Assembly: GCA_963931865.1 (NCBI GenBank)
Contig: OZ007510.1
Location: 12,177,981 to 12,241,980 of the forward strand
Length of the DNA: 64,000 bases
Origin: Axinella damicornis
Lineage: Eukaryota > Porifera > Demospongiae > Axinellida > Axinellidae
Direction: 5' to 3'
Part shown: positions 10,843 through 36,291 of the stretch, piece by piece
Layout: the number at the start of each line of letters is the position of its first letter
Numbering within the stretch: the first letter of the stretch is position 1
Notes under the pieces: model-generated
Seen by the model: only the letters and a program-made list of their open reading frames with translations
The model's database searches: none
Told to the model about the DNA's origin: nothing
Made by a program: the position numbers and the translations under genes

Positions 10843-12078
10843 AAGTGTAAGACCTCACCAAGTCAGAGTGGTAGTTCACGTTCATCTGTTCAATCTCTCC
10901 AGTTCCAGTCTGTCAGCTTCTCCACCAGCCATCTTCGCATCCTGCACCTAGTGCTGCATCCACCTGTAGAGATATGTGTAGGGGTGTCATGTAGCGACGA
11001 AAAGCTGGGCGTGGGACTGGGAACGAGGCTAGGTGTCATGTGCACACACACAAACATAAACATAAACATAAACATGAACACACACAAATCCCTTGGCCAG
11101 TTGGCAAAAGTACCTATACATCCCAGGTTCTAGCCCCACTAGACAACAAGGAGTTTCTTTCTCCTTCCAGGTGCACTTACCCCTACCCCCAAAATTGAGT
11201 AGAAGGGATGCCTTCGTGTCATTCGGATTTTGAGCCGTCAGTCCCAGGGGACCCAGGGGTTTCTTCTGCTCCTAAAGGTGTCAGCTTCAAGGGTATTCCT
11301 CTTTGGGTCCTTGACACAGTGGTGCTCTGGGTTAAAAGGTCATGCGGGGGAGGATGGGAGTGGAGATCTTTAATCGCTCGATGTTTACAACACCTCTGCT
11401 TTCATTTCAGTCAGAAATCGGCGTAGTGGTAGCCTCGTTCAATAGTGATTCTACGTTCATAAAAGCGATCGAGGTGGGGGCTAATGCTGGCAGGAGCAGT
11501 TCAACCGTTATCCTGCTGGTCTTTATGGATGGGCTTCGTTGTCACTAGTGTGGAGGAAACAGATGAAGGGGGAGTTAGTTAGATTCCCCACAACACACAT
11601 CCCCTGATGTGCATTCAAAAACAGATCAGGTAGTGAATATGAATTCTGATCATCAACAGGTGGAGAGGTTTCAGAAGAGAGATATGATTGCCGTGCTTCT
11701 GCATGGAGAGGTCTCACGGTTGTCCAAAGCAACAGCAGTATGTGGGAATAAAGAGTTTGAGCCACAACCATCCAGGGACACTTGTGTGTTCAAGTGCACC
11801 ATGACTGCTCTAGGAACCACTGGCATGTGTAGTCGACGGAGTCGGGTCACAATTTCGGCCTTTCCTCCCAGAATGCTGCATATTTTATCATCAACCCACT
11901 TGTGGGCTAATTAGACCACTCTGGTTCTCATCCCTTCACTTGTGCATGTGTTAGGTACTGACTGCTTCCCTTTATGTCCTACACAGCGTTATACAGTAGA
12001 GTATATACAGTTCACCAGACAAGCCATCAAAATGACTTCATTCTTGAGGTCCTCTTCTTGTTGGATGTCTATGAAGCA
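10843..12078. other. Interval with unassigned candidate exon
   Basis: No recognised gene. A right-end foldback tip lies at about 11005-11031. A possible terminal exon on the plus strand (11414-11548) has a strong acceptor (CTGCTTTCATTTCAG) and an open frame ending SSSTVILLVFMDGLRCH-stop. The opposite strand near 11770-11905 also reads open (HKWVDDKICSILGG). I recognise neither, and no consistent chain of exons could be built. Confidence 0.3.
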
Positions 12079-13290
12079 CTCTCAACACAGCAACAGGACT
12101 CCCAGCACTCTCAACACAGCAACAGGACTCCCATCACTCTCAGCACAGCAACAGGACTCCCAGCACTCTCAACACAGCAACAGGACTCCCAGTACTCAAG
12201 ACAGCAACAGGACTCCCAGCACTCTCAACACAGCAACAGGCCTAGGACTCCCAGCACTCTCAACACAGCCACAGGACTCCCAGGAGCACTCTCAATACAG
12301 CTACAGCACTCTCAACACAGCAACAGGACTCCCAGCACTCTCAAGACAGCTACAGGACTCCCAGCACTCTCAAGACAGCTACAGGACTCCCAGCACTCTC
12401 AACACAGCAACAGGACTCCCGCAGCACTCTCAACACGGCAACAGGACTCCCAGCACTCTCAACACGGCAACAGGCCTAGGACTCCCAGCACTCTCAACAC
12501 AGCCACAGGACTCCCAGGAGCACTCTCAATACAGCTACAGCACTCTCAACACAGCAACAGGACTCCCAGCACTCTCAAGACAGCTACAGGACTCCCAGCA
12601 CTCTCAACACAGCAACAGGACTCCCAGCACTCTCAACACAGCAACAGGACTCCCAGCACTCTCAAGACAGCTACAGGACTCCCAGCACTCTCAACACAGC
12701 CACAGGACTCCCAGGAGCACTCTCAATACAGCTACAGCACTCTCAACACAGCCACAGGACTCCCAGCACTCTCAACACAGCAACAGGACTCCCAGCACTC
12801 TCAAGACAGCTACAGGACTCCCAGCACTCTCAACACAGCAACAGGACTCCCGCAGCACTCTCAACACAGCAACAGGACACCCAGCACTCTGCAACAGGAC
12901 TCCCAGCACTCTCAACACAGCCACAGGACTCCCAGCACTCTCAACACAGCCACAGGCCTCCCAGCACTCTCAACACAGCCACAGGACTCCCAGCACTCTC
13001 AATACAGCTACAGCACTCTCAACACAGCAACAGGACTCCCAGCACTCTCAACACAGCGCTAGCCACAGGACTCCCAGCAGCACTCTCAATACAGCTACAG
13101 CACTCTCAACACAGCAACAGGACTCCCAGCACTCTCAAGACAGCAACAGGACTCCCAGCGCTCTCAACACAAAACTCCCAGCATTCTCAACACAGCAACA
13201 AGACTCCCAGCTATAGCACTCCCAACACAGACTCCCAGCTATAGTACTCTCAACACAGCAACAAGACTCCCAGCTCTAGCACTATCAAGG
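12079..13290. repeat. 29-bp minisatellite, about 40 copies
   Basis: Unit GACTCCCAGCACTCTCAACACAGCAACAG with variants (AAGACAGCTACAG; an extra AGG before AGC). Because 29 is not a multiple of three, the long plus-strand open frames (up to 424 codons) cycle through all three frames of the same repeat. I read them as non-coding. Confidence 0.9.
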
Positions 13291-13455
13291 CAGTAACAGG
13301 ATTACCTGGCAGACTAACTAGCCATTGCTTTCCTACTTGCCAACTACTGTACAACCTCGTTCCCAGACGCCAAGCATCTTCAAACTTTGGGTTTGGGCAC
13401 CACCCAACTTAATTTTCTTATGGAACAGGATTTGGAACAATCTACAAGGAGGGAG

Positions 13456-13705
13456 CGCCAATGGCATAGGGCCTACAGGAAGACGCCAATGGCGTCGGTG
13501 AACGAAGAAAAACGACAGAGACAGAAACACGCTCATCACTGTCCACACTGTACGCGTGCACAGGGCGTTTCCCGCCATAATTTGTGCTACCGCGAGTACC
13601 AACCAATCAGATCATAGTGTTACCGGCGCGTGCACGCTTTGGCTGCACGCGTTACCGGCATGCTTCTGTGGGTATATAAAGCCAGTCCAGTTGCGCTTAA
13701 GTCAT
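13456..13705 (+). promoter_or_regulatory. TATA/CCAAT promoter of the BRF2-like gene
   Basis: CCAAT boxes at about 13458, 13487 and 13603, an E2F-like TTTCCCGCC at 13568-13576, and a clear TATATAAA at 13673-13680. Initiation would be expected near 13703-13710. A transcript from here runs to a good donor (CCAGG|GTAAGT at 13789/13790), which can join the acceptor TTTTATAG at 14665 just before the BRF2-like ATG. This makes a non-coding first exon likely. The link to that gene is inference. Confidence 0.6.
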
Positions 13706-13802
13706 TCAGGTTAGGTTTAGCTCGGGTTTAGTTATGGTTAGGTGAGCCCTAACACTAACCGAACCCTAGCCATACCTTTCTCCACCAGGGTAAGTTCAGG
13801 TA

Positions 13803-14075
13803 TAGATAGTGGGTGGGGTGGGAGCATGGGAGGGTGGGAGCATGGGAGGGTGGGAGCATGGGGGGGTGGGAGCGTGGGTAGGGTGGGAGCATGGGATAGG
13901 GCTGGGTGGGTGCTGGGATAGGGCTGGGTGGGTGCATGGGGCTGGGTGGGTGCATGGGGTGGGGCTGGGTGGGTGGGTGCATGGGGTGGGGCTGGGTGGG
14001 TGGGTGCATGGGGTGGGGCTGGGTGGGTGGGTGCATGGGGTGGGGCTGGGTGGGTGCATGCATGGGGTTGGGGCT
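13803..14075 (+). repeat. G-rich minisatellite with strong quadruplex potential
   Basis: Runs such as GGGTGGGTGCATGGGGTGGGG repeat with a 26-27 bp period on the plus strand. Many four-run clusters of three or more G with loops of one to seven bases are present. It lies in the proposed first intron of the BRF2-like gene, so it would be in the transcribed, G-rich RNA strand. Confidence 0.85.
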
Positions 14076-14538
14076 AGATCATGAATAATTGCTGTTGGCA
14101 AGCATTCAAAATTCACTCTTTTTCGTCCCTTACCAACTTACATAATATTATAGTCTGCCATAAGAAAAATTACTGAATAATGTTGTCTGCGTGCTGAACC
14201 GCAGAAATTGAAAATAATAAAAAAACATTAATAGAATACCAACAACCATGTTTACTTTAGTACAAACATAATCTTCAATGCTGTTCAACAGTTGCTACCT
14301 AGCCAAAATTTATAACTACACCACCTACTGTTGTAGGAGGGCCAGCTGTCATGTGAATTTAAAACATACATACCCCTCACACCACACACGTGTGCTAGAG
14401 TATGAAGTATGATGAGTTGCTGCAAATGTGTGTGTTCTCCAAAAATTCCTCAATTTAGTAGACCTCCAACCTTAGCCACGCCGTCTGCAGCAGCCTCCAT
14501 ACAGTCTGAGGCGCGCGCTTGAAAGCAGCCTTGAAGTC

Positions 14539-14592
14539 TAGTCTCGTTCCCAATCCACAATAAAAATTAAGCTATTGTTTGGGAACGAGACT
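14539..14592. mobile_element. 54-bp palindrome, TAGTCTCG variant
   Basis: Arms AGTCTCGTTCCCAA and TTGGGAACGAGACT are exact complements about 26 bp apart. The tip matches the TAGTCTCG version at 51668. No target duplication is found. It lies just upstream of the BRF2-like coding start. Confidence 0.6.
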
Positions 14593-14686
14593 TTGTTTAG
14601 TCGTTGCGACGTCAACTATACGTACTACTGGCAGTACCAGGGCTACTTGATCCTTCATTTTATAGGTACTGAGAATCTGTGGTGAG

Positions 14687-29407
<14,721 letters not shown>

Positions 29408-29624
29408 GTGACATATTTTTCATATGCACGTGCGTGACCTGGCCTCATTCCCAGGCTGTCTCACATGCATAGTAATGCCATAACCCGAGTGGTGGCCTGG
29501 TACCAGGCCTGAGGGGCTTCACTTGACCAGCACCTGGTTGTGTAGCAAACCTAGTACCATCCTTGATGTACCCAGTTGGCTGAAGCTCAAAATTCTGCAA
29601 TGTAGGATGGTTGGAATATGACAG

Positions 29625-29736
29625 CGTCTCGGCCCCAGACCCAAACCCACCCCAGCACGGATCGCATCTAGTATCAACGCGTGATACTAGATGCGATCCA
29701 CGCTGCATGGGGTTGGTTTGGGTCTGGGGCCGAGAC
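29625..29736. repeat. Hairpin GTCTCGGCCCCAGACCCAAA, copy A
   Basis: Arms of about 54 bp, almost perfect complements meeting at CAACGCGTGATACT. Its counterpart in copy B is at 38553-38668, with a CGTGATACT duplication at the tip. Confidence 0.9.
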
Positions 29737-30078
29737 TAAGATGCAATAGTTGGTTGGCTGGAAGTTGGAACCACCAAAATTCCAGTGGTTGATTGCTTGG
29801 TTCCCATGTTTTGCTAGCCTGGGTGGGATCAGGTTATCTGTTGTGGCTAGACAGGCCTGGAGTAGTCTGGTTCCAGACCAGCATTGGCATGAGACTGAAC
29901 ACAGGCTAAGACACTAGAGAGTTTGTCCTGCTGCGTATGTCCTGATCATGTTGAAAATGCTTATCCTGTAGAGTTGAGTTGGACTGACCCTCTTTGCAGA
30001 ATGGCATCTGGCCTACATGACTATCTATGAAGCGTTGGGTCTTGCCTGTATGAAACTAAAGTGCTAACCGAACAGTGT

Positions 30079-30196
30079 TAGCTTCGTTCCCCAGCGAGCC
30101 TTCGCACCCCAGCATTTGGTTGCTTGCGTTATAGTACTGCAACTTGCAGTAGTCTGCAAGCAACACACATTGGGGTGAGAAGGTCTGGGTAGGCTA
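30079..30196. mobile_element. TAGCTTCG/GGCTA foldback, 118 bp
   Basis: Ends TAGCTTCGTTCCCCAGC and GGTCTGGGTAGGCTA; the inner arms GCACCCCAGCATTTGG and its complement plus GCTTGC/GCAAGC pair. No clean target duplication. The second copy is at about 39026-39142. Confidence 0.6.
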
Positions 30197-30241
30197 CACT
30201 TGTGTGTAATGGCATTGACTGTTGCCCTCTTCAATCTCCAG

Positions 30242-30292
30242 GTGGTACAAAAGTTGAAACTCATGAAGAGGGGGAAATCAACCTCAACATAG
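30242..30292 (+). CDS. Possible alternative last exon of the BRF2-like gene
   Basis: Acceptor TCTTCAATCTCCAG followed by 16 codons and a stop, in a phase that fits a donor at 29308. The same sequence is duplicated at 39195-39250, where no upstream partner exists. The donor would be weak (GTGGAG), so this is tentative. Confidence 0.3.
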   Translation: MVQKLKLMKRGKSTST

Positions 30293-31486
30293 AGCCACAT
30301 ATTATACCATCTTTATCAACTGAGAACTCAGCTAGTACGTGCCAGGCAAGACAATGATTTCATTGAGAATTCTGAGCCTGTGAGGGCCATCACACCGATA
30401 CAATCATGTACTAGTACACAGGTATAATATGTTGGATGGATGTATGTTACACTCCTTGTAGGGGAAGAATTTACTAAAAATAATGTAAAGAGATGTAGGG
30501 ATAGCAGAACGGTGAAATGCATGCAGGAAGACCAAGGTATGATCAGTTCAGTATACAACTCTACCCTACAGATCTCTACGTGTATAATATAGTGTAAATA
30601 TCCACTCGGGTATTGCTGGAAAAGGTTTCTTAGTTCAAAGACATAGTCCATCCCTTACTCTTATAGTCCATTTCACCATTCCAGTTCAGCAATTATTGAC
30701 ACTCCTGCATGGAGTATAGCATACAAATATTAATACAGTCATTAAGAGTTTGACTCAAGAACAATGAAGCTGGATGACGAAAAGTACTGAATACAGCCTT
30801 CTTTTGACGATGAGCTAAATCAATTATTGGTGGATGGGTAGGAGGGAGAGTTGGCATGCCACCAAAAAGCTACCATTACTGATTCTCATGCAAGTTCAGG
30901 TATCCAGCAATAATTTTTTTTCTTCTAGAGAACGCATGGGCATGGGCTGAAACCTTCCAGAACGGCTGCATGGGGATGCAATCAGTGAGCAGCAGCTGAA
31001 GTGGACACAATTGGGGGACACAGGGAGCTGCCCAGCGCCTGGCAGTACCAATAGTCTATATACAATACTAGATTTCTTTCCTCTTGAAGCAAATCATCCT
31101 TCACGTGTTTGTCAAGGGTGGAATCCTTTTAATTGACTCGCAGTATTTTGGATTTTCAGCCCCTTGTGAGTCCCAAAATATCTGTTCCCCCAGCCTGTTG
31201 GGTTGCTCCCAGAGGTCGTTTCAATTGACTCTTCTCAGTAGACACCCACCAATTAACAAACTCAATCAAGGCTCTCAGCTATAGGAAACACCAAGCTGGT
31301 GTAGCTGAAAATGGGCCTTGTATGAACACTGGAAATGGAGGCCCTACAAGGTGAGATGGCTCGTTTGTAAGTGTCAAACATGACAGAAATGGCCTTCCTG
31401 TACCAACCAAGTCTGACCTACAGCTCAGCCTAGACCTCCCCCACCTCCCCGTGTCCCACCCTTTCTGCCTCAGTCTCAGTTTTCCA

Positions 31487-32894
31487 AGTAGCGGGCGCGG
31501 CCTAGCTGAAGGGAAGGGGGGGGGGGGGGGGGGGGGGGGGGAGGGGGGAAATTTAATAGTCTGGTGACTTGAGCCAACATTTTGTTTCCCAGTGGAATGC
31601 AATCAACTTTAACAAATGAAAAGTCACATGATAGCTATCCAATTATTGCCCACAACTTAAGCCAGCATTTGTTGTGGACCCAGGTTCTAGCCCCAGGGAT
31701 TTGCTTTCTCCTTCAGGGTGCATGCAGTCCCAAAACAAATGTTGGCTCTGTGAGCCGCAACATCAAACAGGATAACTGTACGTTTGAATAAACAGTTGAA
31801 ATTCAGATACACAATGAAACCCTGGTTTGACCTCTGATCTTTAATGTTTACCCCTTTTTCCATTCAAATTAATACTGGCAGGATATCTATATCTATCTGG
31901 CATGTGCAGTATCTCTGCCACACTACTATATACCACATTATCAGTGAGCACTGCGCTTCTGGTATCTCTGGTCGGTATGAGCCGGGCAAGGTGAGGTCGG
32001 CATCAACTGAGTATGTGATACCTATAAGTAGTACTATGCAATGGAGCGAGAACTGTCCCTGCACGATCATGTGAGTGAGTGAGTAAGAATCCGTAGATAG
32101 CACATAGACTTAGAAAGTTGCAATTGCATGGCATGCAGTATCTCTGCCATATATACCACTACTACAACTATATTCGTATGCCACACTTTTCATGTGTGCA
32201 TGGTATATATCTGTGGTGCATGTACCACTACCACATTATCAGTGAGCTCAGCTCTTGTGATATCTGTCTCTGGTCTGCACGTGGTACGAACTAGCTAGCT
32301 AGGTGAGGTCTGCATCAACTGAGTATGTGATAGCTAGCTACCTACAAGTAGTAGCTAGCTACTATGCAATGGAGCGAAAGCTGTCCCTGCACGATCTTGT
32401 GAGTGAGCAGAAGTGTAGGCACAGCACCATTGCCTCAGAAGACAAGGGGGTGACACGCTGCGACCGGGCTTATCAGCGAATCTTGACCCCGTATACTAAG
32501 GAAGGGGTGGAATCGCTACGCATTCTTCCGTATACTATAGGTGGTCAAGCGGTCAACGGCTGAAATACTCAAACGGTTAACTAGTCAAACAGTCAAGAGT
32601 CTTTTTGCGATGCAGTCAAGTGGTCAAGCAGCAAAAATGACAGTCAAGATTTCTTGATTCCGGTCACAGCTCTGACTACGGTGTCAATGGGATTGTCACC
32701 CCTTTGGAAGAGAGCAGGGCAATAAGGTAGCACATACGTAGACTGAGAAAGAAGCAATGTGAACAGGGAGAATCTAGCAAAACAGATAAGGCAATATCTT
32801 TTGCCTGTGTTGTTGTTTGGGCCCATTTCTGAAATAGATACAATTGTTGTCATGCCAAACTTGTTTAGTGCTAGTTTCTCTTACTGTTTCAGGA
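31487..32894. other. Interval upstream of the FEM1-like locus, with tandem TAGC-bearing duplicates
   Basis: Contains a 26-base G run at 31516-31541 and two related blocks (about 31890-32075 and 32190-32400). Both end in an ATGGAGCGA(A/G)A(G/A)CTGTCCCTGC segment followed by a GTGAGT donor. The second block differs from the first by inserted GCTA units. They could be duplicated 5' exons (MER.LSLHD) of the FEM1-like gene; this is unproven. Confidence 0.4.
31516..31541. repeat. 26-base G homopolymer
   Basis: Lies just past the end of duplication copy A; copy B has no such run, so it postdates or terminates the duplication. Confidence 0.95.
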
Positions 32895-34251
32895 ATGGCA
32901 CTTCAAGTGCAAGAACACGTGAAGCTGACAGCAGATGACTTTCATAACATCAACAAATCATTTCGAACAGCTGGCGCTTTCACAAAGCAGAAGATCCTAC
33001 CACCTCACTCTCACAGGCTTTTAATGAGGAATTCAGGAAGATACTCTCTCGGGCTGAGAATCAAAGGCAAAGAGTGACATATGAAACACTATTCCAGCCA
33101 CCAGGAGAAGGAATTCGATCACCTCTTTTTGAAGCTGTCAGACAGGGATGTATGAAGTCTCTGCTGTATGTCATTGACTTTGCATCCACCACTGAACATA
33201 CATTTCTTTCATCACCTTCATTGTGGTACACTCTGCATGATTCTGGTCAGTCTGTGCATGACAGTAGCATTCTGAATGTGGCCTGTCATATAAGATATTG
33301 TCCGAACGTTGCATTCAAATTGTGGAGATCTTGGTTTCACATGGAGCATCAGTGAATTCCCGTGATTGTTACAATCACACTCCACTCATGGAAGCTGCTG
33401 GGTTCAATGAAAATTTAGAGGTGTTGAAGTATCTTGTTGAACGAGGTTCTGTTGTAGATGCTTGTGACAAAGGTGGTTGTACTGCTCTGTTTTACGCGGC
33501 ATCCAGAAAAAACAGTGTTTCTGCTATCAGGTTCCTGGTAAGCAAAGGTGCTCATCACTCTGAGTTAGGATACACTGCCCTCCATTTTGCTGCCTTCCAA
33601 GGCAATGTAGAAGCAGTGAAAGAGCTGCTTGCTCTTGGAGCCAGTCCTGAGTTTCTTAAGGTCGATTCTTTGAAATGCGATTATGTTCCTCCTCCACTGC
33701 TACTTGCAGCTGCCCGTAGACAGAGGGAAGTTGTTGATGCCTTCCTTGAACATCCAGAATGTACGACGGAATTAAGAATAGATGCACTTCTGCTTCTGGG
33801 ATGTGGTAAGCATGTAGATCAATATGAGTGGAAGGAAGCACTTACGTTTCGTGAAAAGTGCTTGGCTGCCATGCAATTTCTACCCCCATCAGAAGCATTT
33901 GGAGGTCGAACTGAAATGCGCACAGTTGCATACCTAAATGCTGTAATGACCTCTGAGGCTGACATGCAGTACCAATCTTGGATCATTAGAGAAAGGTGCA
34001 TAGGTAAGCTAGAACCAAATGAAGTCATTGATAATTCATGCGGAGGAAATAGTGTCGTGAATGCCTTTGACAAACATGGCAGGAGACCGCTTCATGTAGC
34101 TGCGCAGTCTGGCAATCCTGAGCTTGTATCTCTCTTCCTGGAATTTGGTGCCCATGTTGATGCAGTCAATCGTGAGGGATCTTCGGTGGCTGAGGTGGTT
34201 GGTCACAACAATACTGCCATCATTCAACAATCCTGCACTGAAGAATGCTAG
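32895..34251 (+). pseudogene. FEM1-like ankyrin-repeat protein, frameshifted
   Basis: FEM1 proteins are ankyrin/TPR substrate receptors for CUL2 ubiquitin ligases that read C-terminal degrons. After an acceptor (CTTACTGTTTCAG, 32892) the reading is LTADDFHNINKSF..., AFNEEFRKILSRAENQRQRV, SPLFEAVRQGCMKSLLYVID. Ankyrin repeats follow (NHTPLMEAAGFNENLEVLKY, YTALHFAAFQGNVEAVKELL). Then comes the FEM1 signature block: IDALLLLGCGKHV, LPPSEAFGGRTEMRTVAYLN, and MQYQSWIIRERCIG. It ends in a last ankyrin (RRPLHVAAQSGNPELVSLFL). The long helical/TPR stretch that normally separates the signature block from the last ankyrins is absent. Two one-base frame breaks (about 33015 and 33303) mean either a young pseudogene or sequencing errors. 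The frame from 33303 to the stop is clean. Confidence 0.72.
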
Positions 34252-34299
34252 CTTAACCGTACCTATAGCTACACAGTCCCTGGCAGTAACCAAAGACCT

Positions 34300-34690
34300 T
34301 TTAAGCATTGAATGCAGCCTGTTCCCAGTACAGTATGTGGGGAGGAGCATGTACAGGGTGGGACAGATACTAGTGAGGAGCTTGTACAGTATGGACAAAC
34401 GCTAAGGAGGAGCCAGCAAACACTGGGAGGAGCCTCTGCGGTATGGGACAAGGTTACCAACCCAGGAGGAAGGGTTCCTAGAAAGGTAGCATTCTATTCA
34501 TGCACACTGTTTTTCTGTACTGAAGATGCTGGGGTGGACATAGCATTGGATCGAGGCTAGGTAGCTTGTTATTGAGTTAGTGCTTCGATCCTTGCTTCCA
34601 CTCACAACAGGTACTCCTGTAGGACTCCTTCCTCCGTAGTTCATTCACCCTACATGTCTGCCTCTTGATCTTCAACAACAACAAAACAAC
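34300..34690. repeat. Dispersed copy of the syntaxin-8-like exon region (degenerate)
   Basis: Matches 48820-49262 in the same orientation: ATTGAATGCAGCC, GGAGGAGCCTGTACAGTATG, CCAACCCAGGAGGA, GACTCCTTCCTCCGTA, GCCTCTTGATCTT and the CAACAACAA tail. At 34590-34680, minus strand, it includes a decayed copy of the SNARE exon end with the GTGAGT donor kept. It directly follows the FEM1-like locus. Confidence 0.75.
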
Positions 34691-34912
34691 AATAACAATA
34701 CAACTCTAGTGTTTTAGCGCATCGCAATTGACTGGCAACTTCAATGAAATACTTGGTCTGCTTATATATGATTAGAATGGAGTCTTTATATAGCTGTATA
34801 GCTAGCTATAGAGCAAACACAGGTGGGAATAATTATACATGGAGACACATTCTCAAAACTCATGATGCAACAATGTTCCATTGTGTCCATTGACAGACTT
34901 TGGTCCTTGCGG

Positions 34913-34940
34913 TGTGTGTGTGCGTGTGTGTGTGTGTGAG
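34913..34940. repeat. Short (TG)n run
   Basis: About 28 bp with one C interruption, just before the transporter relic. Confidence 0.9.
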
Positions 34941-34949
34941 CAATTGCAT

Positions 34950-35540
34950 GGATGTTCGTGCATTTGGCTTAGCTATACGTTTACCAGACCATGCAGCTGT
35001 CGGATTCTGTTCCTCAGTGGGTATCTTGCAGACTTGGCCAAGAGGTTGCTATGACTGTACTCGTCCGTGTGGTCAGGAATCTACTTTGTAGCTACAACTG
35101 GTGCTATCGTTGGTAGCTAGCTACTGAATCGTGAGACTATAGGGGGAGGAAACTTCATGACATAATTATTGCTTGAGAGTTCCGTTCACTGTATAACTAG
35201 TAAACAAACATGTTATTGTTCCAAGGTTAGCTAGCTCATGCTACGTATATGTGGTTCAGGTTGTCAATCAAGCGCCTGACTGAAGTGTATACAATGTGTT
35301 TCTGTCACGTAGCTATACCATTGTTTGCAGAGTGTGTAGCTAGCTAATTGAAAAGTCGCCTCTCCAATCATCAGGTAGCACAGAAACTGGAGACTAAAGG
35401 GAAATCAACCTGAATGTTCAGCTGCTACCAGGATTGGGAAGGTTGTTCTCCAAGAAGATACTAATAATGAGTCCTGTCTGGGATGTACCAATGCTGGGTT
35501 GCCAGGGTAACTTACAGACAACCGATCACTACAATGAACA
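34950..35540 (+). pseudogene. Relic of the SVOP-like transporter 3' end with GCTA insertions
   Basis: About 34950-35190 aligns to the last 75 codons of the transporter genes (CAGTGGGTATCTTGCAGACT, GCCAAGAGGTTGC, CGTCCGTGTGGTC), then to their 3' flank as far as AGTCCTGTC...CCAGGGTAAC. Relative to the three intact genes it carries inserted GCTA or GCTAGCTA inside GTAC sites, a premature stop (TGG to TGA) and other changes. It marks a fourth, dead member of the tandem family. Confidence 0.85.
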
Positions 35541-35983
35541 ACACGTTGAGCGATAATGCTGTTTGATCTGCATGGGAGTTGCAGCTACTTTTATACAGGA
35601 TCCAATATTCTATATGCATGGCAGAAATTTTTATTGCTATAATTATAGCTAAGTTGCACACTGTTAGTCCCAATAATTATAAACTCTGGACACTTGTGAT
35701 AATGACTTAATGTGCAAAATTGCAAAAGTTGCCTCTCCTTTGTCTTCAGACAACTGGCGATGAGAACTACTTGGGCGGACAAAAATTCAACTGATGAAAC
35801 TATCTGCTCGTCTACTGATGCCTACGTGATCAACTGCATGAACTGATCAATGTCAATTGGGCTCAGTATAGTTTGATATTGACAGTTGTGTGCATGCACT
35901 ATGAGCTACACCTGATGCATTAACTTTGTAATCCACGGTGCAGCCATGCAGTAGAACCAGGCAGACCACCAATGCTAGAGCCA
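35541..35983. other. AT-rich intergenic stretch
   Basis: No gene or repeat seen apart from scattered AATTAT motifs. Confidence 0.4.
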
Positions 35984-35992
35984 GGTATATCA

Positions 35993-36064
35993 TAGCCTCA
36001 TTCCCAGGCCGTTAGGAAGAAACGTTTCTTCCTAACGGCCTGCATGGAAACGTTAATGGGGCTA
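35993..36064. mobile_element. 72-bp TAGCC/GGCTA palindrome with 9-bp target duplication
   Basis: Ends TAGCCTCATTCCCAGGCC and ...ATGGGGCTA; the core GGCCGTTAGGAAGAAACG is followed at once by its complement. Flanked by perfect GGTATATCA repeats (35984-35992, 36065-36073). It lies 228 bp before the start codon of transporter gene 1. Confidence 0.88.
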
Positions 36065-36160
36065 GGTATATCACCAATGCTTGACATATTACATACATGT
36101 ACCTGCATTCTGAACGCATGGTACACTTCTAGCCTATGAGATTAACTTTTACCAATAATT

Positions 36161-36191
36161 ACTTCCGGTATCTCCAAGCTGGGGGCGGGGC
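36161..36191 (+). promoter_or_regulatory. ETS-type site and GC box before transporter gene 1
   Basis: ACTTCCGG (36161-36168), the reverse of the ETS core CCGGAAGT, then GGGGGCGGGGC (36181-36191), about 100-130 bp before the ATG. The ETS site is kept at the same relative place before gene 2, as expected of a working TATA-less promoter copied with the gene. Confidence 0.5.
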
Positions 36192-36291
36192 AGGTTGATT
36201 TTGCTACATCCTGTGTATCGTATCACAATAGCTAAGTCGCAGGCCAGACGCTTTTGCCTGTTGGCTGGTTGGGGTGTATACAAGTACAACC

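Larger units (their letters stand above)
29423..31486 (+). repeat. 2-kb segmental duplication, copy A
   Basis: Aligns by eye to 38350-40417 in the same direction at roughly 93-95% identity with scattered small indels, from TATGCACGTGCGTGACCTGG to TCAGCCTAGAC...CCTGTCCCACCCT. It includes a hairpin (29625-29736), a foldback (30079-30196) and the possible last exon above. No other coding sequence. Confidence 0.88.

Noticed and set aside
11414..11548. Terminal exon of an unknown plus-strand gene
   Set aside because: The acceptor is good and the frame open, but no upstream exon with matching phase could be recognised and the opposite strand is also open.
12079..13216. Open frames of 424 and 362 codons, Gln/Ser/Thr-rich
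   Set aside because: They are a 29-bp tandem repeat read in successive frames; no start context, no splice sites and no composition change at the frame ends.
13700..13775. Telomere-like TTAGGT / CCCTAAC motifs near 13.7 kb and 14.8 kb
   Set aside because: Only isolated units, no tandem TTAGGG run, and the surroundings are ordinary gene sequence.
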